A stretch of 64,000 nt of DNA, from the NCBI GenBank assembly GCA_001599815.1, contig BCIA01000002.1:4871626-4935625 (forward strand). Reading direction: 5' to 3'. Shown here one piece after another: positions 44,234-53,741 of the stretch (positions are counted from its first letter, which is position 1; the number at the start of each line of letters is the position of its first letter). Source of the DNA: Furcasterigmium furcatum (taxonomy: Eukaryota; Ascomycota; Sordariomycetes; Glomerellales; Plectosphaerellaceae). The translations under genes and the position numbers were made by a program. Below the pieces are notes generated by a model. That model saw only the letters and a list, made by a program, of their open reading frames with translations, was not told where the DNA came from and searched no databases.

Positions 44234-45941
44234 TCATAACAAGGCACGATGGGTCACATTGATGTTGCCCATGACTACTGTTTTGGTGTTCAGGTAGTCC
44301 TCAATCCCATATTTGCTTCCCTCTCGCCCCAGCCCTGATTGTTTGACACCACCAAACCTAGAAGATGTACGGGTCAGCTCATGCTCGCAGTTCTCTCCGT
44401 CGGGGCGCCCAAAGGAACGTAGACTTACGGTGCACCGGCGTCAGATACCACACCGGTATTGACCGCCACCATACCGAATTGCAGCAGTTCTGTAACCCTT
44501 GTGACCCGATTGACATCCTGGGTAAAGATGTAGGAGGCCAGCCCGACGTCACAGCGGTTGGCCGCATCTATGACCTGCTCCTCGTCATCGAACCGTAAAA
44601 GGGGCGCCACCGGGCCGAAGATCTCCTCCTGGATGACGCGCATGTCTGTCGTCACGTTGCTGAGAATCGTAGGCTCAAAGAAGTTCGGGCCTATAAGCAC
44701 GGATGAGATTAGCCAGGACGCACGCCTGAGGTTATTGAGTTGCCTGGCCTACCTAGACGGGAGAGTCGGCCTCCCCCGGCCTCCACCTTGGCACCCGAAG
44801 CGACGGCCTCTTGGACGAGGGTATCCAGACGGCCGACGGCCGCGGTGGTGACAAGCGGTCCATGGGTCGTCTTCCCGTCGAACCCGGAGCCGACCCGAAA
44901 CCCGGCCACAGCCTCTTTCAGCCGGCGGACAAATGCGTCGTAGATCCCGCTCTGCACGAAGATTCGGTTCGAGCAGACGCATGTCTGGCCCGTCGATTTG
45001 AACTTGCTCGTGACGGCGGCCGCAACAGCAACGTCCAGGTCGGCATCGTTAAACACGATAAAGGGGGCGTTCCCGCCCAGCTCGAGGCTCAGCTTCTTAA
45101 GAGTCCCGCTAGATTGGCTCATAAGAATCTTGCCGACGCGCGTTGATCCAGTGAAAGAGATCTTGCGCACAACATCGGACGCGCAGAGGGCCTGGCCGAT
45201 GGCGGGCGTGTTGTCGAGAGCGGTGACGATATTGATAACGCCTTTGGGGATTCCGGCCCTCTCCCCAAGAACGGCCATGGCATTCGCCGTAAAGGGGGTT
45301 TCGCCGGCGGTCTTGACCACCGTCGTGCAGCCGGCAGCCAGGGCAGGGCCGAGCTTACGGGCGATCATGGCGGCGGGGAAGTTCCATCTGCCGGAAGAGG
45401 AGGCGCGTCAGCAACTGTCGCTGGAACGACTGAAGATTCCAGGAAGAGACGGGAAGGCTTACGGTGTGATGAGACCGCACACCCCTATCGGCTCCTTAAT
45501 CACAGACACCCTGAAGCCTGGGGCGCTGTGAGGGATGATGTCGCCGTAGATGCGAGGGGCCTCTTCGGCGAACCACTCAAGAAAGCTGGCAGCAAAGAGG
45601 ACTTCACCCGCAGCATCTGCCCTGGCCTTGCCATTCTCCCAGGTGATGAGAGTTGCCAAGTCGTCCTTGTTCTCCAGGACCAGCTCGTGCCATCGCTTCA
45701 GAACTCTCGCGCGGTCTCTACCGGTCCGTGACCGCCAGGCCGGAAGGGCCAGTGAGGCGGCCTGGATGGCCTTTTCGGCGTCTTCGGGCACAGACTCGGG
45801 GCAGGATCCGATCAGAGCACCGCTGGCTGGATCTTGGACATCAAAGGACCTTGCTGATACGGACTCGACCCACTGGCCGTCGATGTAGTTCTTGCCGACG
45901 AAGAGGGACGGGTCATTCAGGGTGACAGACGGGGAAGACAT
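44234..45941 (-). CDS. Succinate-semialdehyde-dehydrogenase-type aldehyde dehydrogenase, 499 aa
   Basis: NAD(P)-dependent oxidation of an aldehyde to an acid. Exons: 45941-45463, 45387-44753, 44690-44429 and 44357-44234. Junctions restore [24 protein letters not shown] and [12 protein letters not shown]. Catalytic Cys lies in GQTCVCSNR and the general-base Glu in [11 protein letters not shown]; the cofactor loop is FTGSTRVGK. The wording [25 protein letters not shown] and [16 protein letters not shown] is typical of the GabD/SSADH branch, which also contains enzymes for glutarate semialdehyde and other omega-carboxy aldehydes. No mitochondrial presequence is obvious. It is divergent from the aldolase gene, so the two likely share control. 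Confidence 0.93.
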
Positions 45942-46559
45942 GATTGTGGTGACTCCTTGTTGGTGCGATAAGACCGGTCTGCCTGTCGGAGAGCTTGCAA
46001 CATGGAAGCAGGGGATGCTTTATCAGTATTATCAATGGGATGGCTCTTGCAATCACACCGGCGTGATGCCGATCCGGCTGGAGGGGTGGCGCCCCGGCCG
46101 GCCGGTGGGGTTCACGGAACGCCAGTGCCGTTTTATGGGGGTCGTCCGAGAAGGGCAGGAGATGGCGAGGAGGTTCTCCGGCGCTTCGGTGGATCCGTTA
46201 TCACTGCCTGTCCACTGGCCGATCGGGCCTGTGCCCGCCGAGACGCCCACTGTGCCCAGAGTGCCAGTGAGGCGGGGGCTGGATCATGGGGCTTAACCCC
46301 CTTAGCGGCCGTCGCTGTCGACTGCCAGATCAGATACAGCCTCTGGAACAGGATCAGAAGCCAAGTCCATCCTCCTGTGCTCCGCAAGTGGCAAGAATAG
46401 TACTCCCGGGAAAAGTTGTCGCCATCTATGGATCGCATTGATAACCCGGCGTGTGAAGTGAAGTGAACGAACGGTAGACGACCGATAAGGCCTCTCTGTA
46501 AGTTGTCACGGAGAGATCAAGGTCACTGCACGTTGCTTGCTCCCAGTCAGTCCTCCGCC
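45942..46559. promoter_or_regulatory. Bidirectional promoter with clustered GATA sites
   Basis: Shared by the aldehyde dehydrogenase (left) and the aldolase gene (right). GATAAG at 45967-45972 and 46484-46489; TTATCA at 46020-46025, 46029-46034 and 46198-46203; GATAAC at 46440-46445. This density suits an AreA/NIT2-controlled nitrogen catabolic promoter. CGG and CCG triplets that a Zn2Cys6 factor could bind are also common but not diagnostic. Confidence 0.5.
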
Positions 46560-47672
46560 ATGTCTACCATTACCACAACTGTGCAGGCCGTCGAGGGGAG
46601 GCTCGAAGCTGTGCCTCCGACCCTTTCCACCACGGCTCCGGCGGCGCAGACTCAGACTCAGACAGAGACTCCGGCCCAAGATGCCCAAGATGCCCCCATC
46701 GCCGGCATCGAGCAGCCTAGCCAAAGCGTCGCGGCTCTGTCGACCGGCGGCTACCCCTTCGCAGGGATGCCAAGCATCACAGACCCCTACAAGAAGCGTC
46801 AGTGGCAGCTTGAGCACATGGCTGGAGCGTTCAGGGTCTTTGCCCGAAAGGGCTTCACCGAGGGCACTGCCGGCCACATCTCCGTACGCGACCCTGTCGA
46901 CCCCAACACGTTCTGGATCAATCCGTAGGTGCCGCCCGAATCCCAGGGGAGATATGTTCAGCCATCTCCCCGAGTCTCTACAACCACACTGAGCTGACAC
47001 GACTGGTGATGGGCAGGCTGGGGAAGCATTTCGGCATGTTAAAGGCCAGCGACATGGTACAGATCAACGAGGAGGGCCAGGTTGTCGGCGGCAACAGGGT
47101 CGCCGTCAACTCTGCCGGCTTCGTTATTCATAGTGCCATCCACAAAGCTCGCCCCGACATCCACGCCGCCTGCCACATGCACTCGCCCGCCGGGAAGGCC
47201 TGGTCGACCTTTGGCAGGCCCGTCGACATCATCAACCAGGACTCGTGCATCTTCTTCGGCATGCAGGCCGTCTACAAGAACTTCGGCGGCGTTGTCCTCG
47301 GAGAGGAAGAGGGCGAGAGGATCGTCGAGGCGCTCGGCGACAAGAACCGCGTTATCATCCTGCAGAATCACGGACTGCTGACGGCGGGCGCCACCGTGGA
47401 TGAGGCGGCGTATCTCTTCACGTGCCTCGAGCGGACTTGCGAGGTGCAGCTCCAGGTCGAGGCTGCCGGGTGCGAGAAGAACATCATCGGCGACGAGGAG
47501 GCCGAGTTCACCGCCAAGGTGAACGCCGATCCCGTAAGTCACCCGCGGCGCGCGCACGATTGAGGCGTCGAAGACTGACTTGGAATCCCAGGAGACGCTT
47601 TACATTGAATTCCAGCCGGACTTTGAGTACGAGATTTGGAAGTCCAAGGGAGAGCTGAGCAAAGGAGAGTAA
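46560..47672 (+). CDS. Class II aldolase/adducin-type protein, 320 aa
   Basis: Zinc-dependent aldolase or decarboxylase-like fold. Exons: 46560-46924, 47017-47533 and 47592-47672. After a Gln/Thr-rich N-terminal tail of about 75 residues comes the domain: WQLEHMAGAFRVFARKGFTEG, AGHISVRDP, then the metal ligands HAACHMHSPAGKAWST (HxH) and the third His in VIILQNHGLLTAG. Members range from fuculose-phosphate aldolase to adducin-like proteins without activity; here all three metal His are kept, so an active enzyme is likely. It could split a 2-oxo-4-hydroxy acid or similar product, but the substrate cannot be read. The convergent neighbour ends only 117 bp downstream. Confidence 0.9.
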
Positions 47673-47789
47673 CGGAGGAAGAATAGAAGACATCCGTTTT
47701 CGGCAAGATGAACCGCTGTGCTATTCACGCCGTACATAGCTTCAACTCCGTTTCTCCTACATAATATGTACTTGGACGAAAGGTGCCGC

Positions 47790-48873
47790 CTACTCGTATG
47801 GATTTCCGGCCTCGAAAGCAGGTTCCCAGAGACCCTTCTTCTCCTTGATCCCGAGCTGCAACCCCTTCATGATGCCGTAAACGATCCGCAGCACTGGCGT
47901 GGGCACGCCCAGCTTCTCGCCCTCCCGGAGCGGCTCCCCCACGATGTTCTCGATCTCCATCAGGTTCCCCTTCTCAAAGTCCTGGCACATGCTGGGCTTG
48001 AACGCCGAGTCTATCGGGTCCTGGTGCATGACGGCGTCGACGAGGTCTTCCTGCAGCACGACGCCGCTGGCCGCCGCGAGGGTCCGGATCTCGGAGATGA
48101 TGGGCAGGATCAGGTCGTCGATGACGTGCCTGCTCATCCGCATCTTCGGCGTGTCCATTCGCAGGATGGAGGCGACGGGGTTGAAGGAGGCGTTGTAGGC
48201 GAGCTTGCGCCACCGGTTCGCCGCGACGTCCGGCTCGTAGATGACGTCGAGGGACCCGTGAGGGTTGTAAATGGCAACATAGCGCTTTGCTGCGTTCTCA
48301 GCTACTTCTCTTGGGACGTTTGGGTTGGTGAAGGCCCCGATCTTCTGCTTGTCGGGGTCGTCGTGGTAGATGCTGGCCGGCGCTGTCTCTGTCGCTCCGG
48401 TGTAGGCGACGCTGCTGATCAAAGGGTTCGTGGGGAACCGGGCGGCGAGCGGCTTCTCGATGTTGATGCCGTTTTGTGAGAGCACAATGGCCGTCTTCCC
48501 CGGGGTGACGGCCGGGGCGATGATATCGGCGACTGTTGGGGAGACGTCGGGGACGTTCTTGGTGGTCACCAGGATGTAGTCAAACGCAACGGCGCCGTCC
48601 ACGGATACGTCAGGGACTCTGTCGATGACTTTGCGTCTGTGAGCATTAATCGGGACAGCCATAGATGTTGCCGGGTTACTGACTGGCTGTCGGCCTCCAA
48701 CCCGTGATCTGGCCGTACTGGACCGAATCAATGTCGATGCCTTTCTGCACCGCCGCGGCGTAGTTGGATCGCATGACAGCCGTGACCTCAGCTAAACCGC
48801 CCGTCTCGAGTGAATAGGCGGACACGGTACCGATGCCGCCGGTGCCGACTACCAAGACCCTGCATTTCGCCAT
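47790..48873 (-). CDS. Ketopantoate reductase-like (ApbA/PanE family) oxidoreductase, 346 aa
   Basis: NADPH-dependent reduction of a 2-oxo acid is the family reaction; 2-dehydropantoate is the classical substrate. Exons: 48873-48680 and 48636-47790, with a GTAACC donor. The Rossmann motif VVGTGGIGTVSAY opens the protein, TKNVPDV marks the cofactor side, and the C-terminal domain has the helix with the catalytic Lys and substrate Asn (NRWRKLAYNASFNPVASI). An in-frame ATG lies 14 codons upstream (48915), but MAKCRVLVVG is the usual start. Fungi carry several diverged copies besides the biosynthetic PAN5, so a catabolic role with an unknown oxo acid is reasonable. Placed in tandem after the Rid-amine oxidase gene. 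Confidence 0.88.
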
Positions 48874-49471
48874 TGTGGTTGAGAGATTGACGGGTGGTTG
48901 TCTTCGTGGGTGCAAGTGGACGTGACGGTGCTGTCGGACAGTTGGGATTACTAAAGAGACGAAGGTATCTGTGGGAAGACTTCGATACCCATTCCTATAA
49001 GAGAGTCTGGCGCGGGTGACTGACTACTTACACGAGACGACTTCTTACGGCTACTGACGGCAGCAGTCGTACTGGAGTAGCCAGTCCGCAGTCGGCGTTC
49101 TGGAAGAGGAACCTCACAGCGAGCTAGAGGGATCCGCAATTCGCCTTGCAGACTGCCCGCCCTACTAGCTACTAGAAGTACCTACGTGGTAGTAGCTCCG
49201 CCGGAGAACGATGGATGAGGTGGCAGCCGGGCAGCTTGCCCACGGCCTGTTGGGCGGCACTTAGTACACGAGCGGTGCCAATGCAGGCAGTCAGGACGGA
49301 GGACATTGCTGGGAAAGGAGCAGAACCAGGTGGTATTGAGTTTAAGATGGGGACTGATACGCCATTGCCAGAGTTTCACATGCACGGAAAACCAAAGTAA
49401 ATGGGGGGACCATGATCTGAACGTTGGGCGCGGCACTCAACGCTGCCGCTTGCTTTTGATGTACGTCTACC
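48874..49471. other. Intergenic, promoter of the ketopantoate reductase-like gene
   Basis: 598 bp without recognisable gene; the right end is the 3' flank of the Rid-amine oxidase gene. No GATAAG was noted here. Confidence 0.55.
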
Positions 49472-51351
49472 CTACAGCCGTGACCAGACGCCTGCGTCCA
49501 GGTCCTTGACGACCTCAGCCGCGGCACGCTCGCCACTCCGAACGGCACCCTCCATGTATCCCTTCCACTCGCCGGCGGTCTCGGTGCCGGCGAAATGAAG
49601 GTTGCCCGCGGGTGCTCTCAGGCCATCGCCTCCCACCGCATCAAGCACGCCAGGGGTGAGAGCCGTGCAGGGACAGCCCCGGCCGGACCACTCGTCCTCC
49701 GTCCACTCGTAGAACGACAGCGAGACGAACAGCTCCCTGAGGTTCGCCGCATCGAAGAGCGTCCCGAGCTGGCTCAGCAGGGCCGCCTCCTTCGCCTCCC
49801 GGGTCGGCAACGCGGACCATGCGCGCCCCTGGTCGGCTGCCATGAAGCACGTGAGCACCCATTTGGCGTCCTCGGGGCTCGACGTGTCGCGCACGACGCT
49901 GGCCGGGCCGACGAAGGAGTTGATGAGCCCGCAGAAGCCCTTCTCTACCCAAAAGGGAGACCTGAACTCCATCATGGCCTTCGTGTAGTACCCGTACGTG
50001 AGGGACTCGGCCCACAGCTGCTTGGCGGGGGGCAGCTTCGGGAAGAACGAGATGGTCTTGAGGGCGGGGCCCGGGACCGTCGTGATGACCTTTCGCGCCG
50101 CGTACACGACGCCGCCGGCCTCGACCCTGACTGTCCGGCCGCCATCCTGCTGCTGCACGACGGAGCGCACAGGGCTTGAGAGGCGCACCACGTTGTCCGG
50201 GAGCGACGAGGCGAGGCCCTTGGACAGCATCTGGGTTCCCTGTCGGATGCGCAGGTACTGGCCGCCGTGCTTCCGGTCGGAGCGCATCTGCAGGAGGCCG
50301 CCGCCGGACTTGCAGTAGTTGAGGAAGTACAGCGCGGAGATGTCCTTGGGGTCCTGGCCGAGCATGGCGCGAACCCAGACCGTGCCGGTGGCCAGGGCTC
50401 CCTCGCTGGCACCGCGGCTGCGAAGATACGCCTCAAAGGTCATCGAGTCGAGGAATGTGTCCTTTGGTCTCCACGTGTCGAGGGCCTGACAGTCTCGCTC
50501 GGCCATGTCGCGAATTTCCGCGATGTTCTTCCGTGTCGCCTCGTCGAACTAGATAGACGTGTTAGCAGGGAGCAGGGCCGCTTCGAGGGCTCCGATCCAC
50601 GTACGTTTGGTATCTCGCCATAGGCGAAGGGCGAGCATCGCCCCTCAAAGTCCTGAAGCACGGCGTTCCCCTCGGTATTTTGCTGGATCAGCTCGGCGCC
50701 GTACTTCCTGGCCAGGGCGATGACCCTGCTCTGGTTGGTGTCGTTGATCCAGGCGGCGCCGAGGTCGACGACCCCCTTTCCGCCGGGGAGGGGCTCGCTC
50801 CACGTCTTGCCGCCGACGCGGTCGCGCGCCTCAAGGACGACGCACGACAGCCCGGCGCGGATGACCTCCGAGGTAGCGGACAGGCCGGCGAGGCCGGCGC
50901 CGATGATCAGGACGTCGTAGCTCTCCGCGGCAGCGGGAAGGGCGGGCGCCCGTGCGGGCTGCTCCGGCCGTGCGACGACGGCGTCAATCTCGAAGAGCCA
51001 CGAGGGCATGGCCAGCTTGTTCACGGGGACGAGCGTCATGGCCGGCCGGTGGCCTCCGAGGAACTTCTGGACATGACGGGTGTGTTTGCGGTTCGCCGCG
51101 TCGTAGTTGACGACGTAGAGGGTGAGCTTCGTGATGTCACTGACGCCGGCTCCCGCGGCGATGATGATCTTGCGTAGGTTGAGCAGGGCGAGATGGATCT
51201 GCGACTCGTAGTCGTCGGGAACGGTGCCATCCTTGGTGGCGCCGGGCTGGCCTGAGATGTGAATGAGGGTGCTGCCGGCCGGGGCGGTGGTTGCCGGCGC
51301 GTAGTAGGCGCCAGAGGTGGTGGAAAGGTCGATGGTCTTGACGTTAGCCAT
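49472..51351 (-). CDS. RidA (YjgF/UK114) - flavin amine oxidase fusion protein, 607 aa
   Basis: Two enzymes in one chain. Exons: 51351-50605 and 50548-49472, joined phase 0 (GEIPN/FDEATRKNI). Residues 1 to about 125 form a Rid domain (ISGQPGATKDGTVPDDYESQ, LALLNLRKIIIAAGAG, LTLYVVNY, PAMTLVPVNKLA), a fold that hydrolyses reactive enamines and imines. From about residue 138 a monoamine-oxidase domain starts with the FAD motif DVLIIGAGLAGLSA and LEARDRVGGKTW, and ends with the flavin-binding block LHFAGTETAGEWKGYMEGA. Oxidation of an amine makes an imine that the Rid domain could hydrolyse at once. The ATG at 51351 is preferred; another in frame lies 23 codons upstream (51420). No peroxisomal tail. 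Confidence 0.92.
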
Positions 51352-52085
51352 GACGATGGCCGGGGGTAGGGAAGGAAATGGTCGAGTGTCGAGGAGGGAT
51401 GTGATCTGAGCGAGCTGCAACGACGTCGCCGTGTCTTTTTACTCTGGTGACGGCCCGAGGAGGATTTCGATGCCCGATAGCGAATCCGGATACCAATTGG
51501 CAGCTGTTGAGCGTCTTATCAGGCCGGCCTCGGCCCCGGCCACGATGAGAAGAGAATATTGTTACCTCATCGTGCCATATCGCGTCGAATACCCCGCGTT
51601 CTGCCTGATCATCGCCAATGGCTTCTCGAAAGCTGCCGATTCGACAGCGAAACCCCGGGTCCATCTTCGGCGGCAACGGCGGCGGAGGCGGGGCCGGACA
51701 CCGAACCGGGCATTCTTACTCGCCAGGGTGGCAGTGAGGGGCCGGAGTGGGTCCCTCGCTCGCCTTGTCCTTCCCCTTTCTCTCCCGGAGAAGCAGGTCG
51801 TCGCTATCTTATGCCCACGTCGGTGTGGTGGAGCTTCCGAGTCCCTTCACACTCCCGGCGCTCCAGGCCTCGGACCCGCTGCCGAGATCGGATCGAGCAT
51901 CAACGGGAATCGGGAGCGCAACGAGACACGGAGACGGACAACTCGAGTGGGATGATTCGAGTCTGTCGAGGCTGCCGTAGGGGCTCTCTCGTGTGGTAGT
52001 ATAAAGAAACAATCGACACGTGTAAGGTACGAAGGCTGCCCCTAACGAAGAGAGCCTACGCCGCCGTTCCTTGCGACTGACGACA
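51352..52085. promoter_or_regulatory. Divergent promoter, Rid-amine oxidase / 2-hydroxyacid dehydrogenase
   Basis: CTTATC (GATAAG on the minus strand) at 51515-51520 and CTATCT at 51804-51809. No gene is recognised; ORFs of up to about 170 codons on the plus strand lack motifs. Confidence 0.45.
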
Positions 52086-53431
52086 ATGCAGCATCGATCC
52101 GAGGCAGGCCGTTCATCGGTTACGGCGCCCATCACATCATGCCTGACGCTCCAGGACGTCGAAGCGGCGGCCAAGGAGAAGCTGCCATCACACATCTACG
52201 AGTTTTATAGGTCAGGCTCCGACGATGAAGAAGCACTCAGACGAAATGTTGCCGCCTTCGCAAGGTATGCATGCCCTCGCCTGTCCTCCACACGTTCAAC
52301 GTATCTCATCTATCGACCAGCCTTTACATTAGGCCACGAGTCTTGGTTGACGTGACCCGAGTCGACACATCGGCTGGGATGTTTGGCTGGAAATCAACCA
52401 TTCCCGTCGGCATCGCGCCAAGTGCTATGCAGAAATTGGCCGGTGGCGACGGTGAGCTCGACGTCGCCAGGGCTGCGGCGTCCCTGGGGCTGAACATGAC
52501 GCTGTCGTCTCAATCAACGACGTCGCTCGAAGATGTGGCAGCCGTCCGGCGCAGCTTCGAGAGCGACTCGGGAGACCCGCTGCCGCCGCTGTGGATGCAG
52601 CTGTACTTATACGAGGATGTGCAGAAGAGCTTGAAGCTCATCCGGCGTGCTGAAGGTGCGTCTCCTTGGTCACGACCAATGATGACCGCGTGACTGACGG
52701 ACACCGTGGCAGCGGCCGGATACGAGGCCTTGGTCCTCACCGTAGACACGCCTGTGCTGGGCAACCGGCTGGCGGAGCGAAGAACGGCAGTCGTACTGCC
52801 CCCGGGCATGAGCCTTCCGAATACTGACCCTAATACTACTCCTGGGTCGACCTCGAAGCTGCCGAGCATCAACCGGCAGCTCATGGACGCGCGGTCGGCG
52901 GCCGAGGCGGCGGCGCTGCTGGCGAGCTCGGGGTCTAGGATGCACAGCTCCAGCCTCACGTGGACGAGCGCGATGCGCTTCCTCCGCGGCGCGACCAAGA
53001 TGCGGATCATACTGAAGGGCATAATGACGGGCGAAGATGCCGCCCTGGCCGTGCAACACGGAGCCGACGGCATCATCGTGTCGAACCACGGGGGTCGCCA
53101 GCTGAGCACGACTTGCGCGACGGTCGAGGCGCTGCCCGAGATCGTCTCGGCCGTCAGGGGAAGGATCCCCGTCATCCTGGACGGCGGCATCAGGACGGGC
53201 GCGGACGTCTTCAAGGCGCTGGCGCTGGGGGCGGACTTTGTCCTCGTGGGCCGTCCGGCGCTATGGGGTCTGGCGTCTCATGGCCGCGAGGGCGTCGAGG
53301 CCGTGATGCATATACTCGAACGGGAGCTGAGCCGGACCATGGCGCTGGCGGGCGTGCGCAGTGTAGGGGAGATCACGAAGGACAGGTTGGGCGTTGCGAT
53401 ACAAAGGGGCTTCGGCGTGGCAAAGTTGTAG
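52086..53431 (+). CDS. FMN-dependent 2-hydroxyacid dehydrogenase/oxidase with peroxisomal signal, 406 aa
   Basis: Oxidises an (S)-2-hydroxy acid to the 2-oxo acid (glycolate oxidase, lactate oxidase and lactate 2-monooxygenase family). Exons: 52086-52264, 52333-52655 and 52713-53431. TIM-barrel marks: PVGIAPSAMQKLA, LSSQSTTSLED, WMQLYLYED, LTVDTPVLGNR, KGIMTGEDA, the catalytic His and flavin contacts in IIVSNHGGRQL, and DGGIRTGADVFKALALGA with the FMN phosphate loop VLVGRP. The chain ends in AKL, a type 1 peroxisomal targeting signal. Unlike fungal flavocytochrome b2 it has no N-terminal haem domain. It shares a divergent promoter with the amine oxidase fusion. Confidence 0.93.
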
Positions 53432-53741
53432 TTATTCCCAAGTCACGGATGATCCCTGTTAGCCTTCCACAGCTTATCTGTCTCCGGCGGGGCGGATAGC
53501 CAATGTCCACCGCACCATTTGCAATCTTCGGCTACGGCATCGGGACTTTTGGTATCAATCAGGGGCGCTCCGAGTCCGGCCCCAGCGCTTATCAGGACAC
53601 TGACAAGCTGGAGACCCGCCCGGAACCCCTCAGCCGGGTCGTTACCCCGTACTATGTGTAATTATTTGGGGCCCGCCGCCTGCCCCGTTGCACGTCGCCG
53701 TCGACTTCCCGCTCTCCCCCCGCGATGATGATGATGATGCC
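53432..53741. promoter_or_regulatory. Short promoter of the Zn2Cys6 gene
   Basis: GATAAG on the minus strand at 53473-53478 and 53588-53593, plus GATAGC at 53495. A GAT trinucleotide run at 53724-53739 lies just before the first ATG. Confidence 0.45.
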
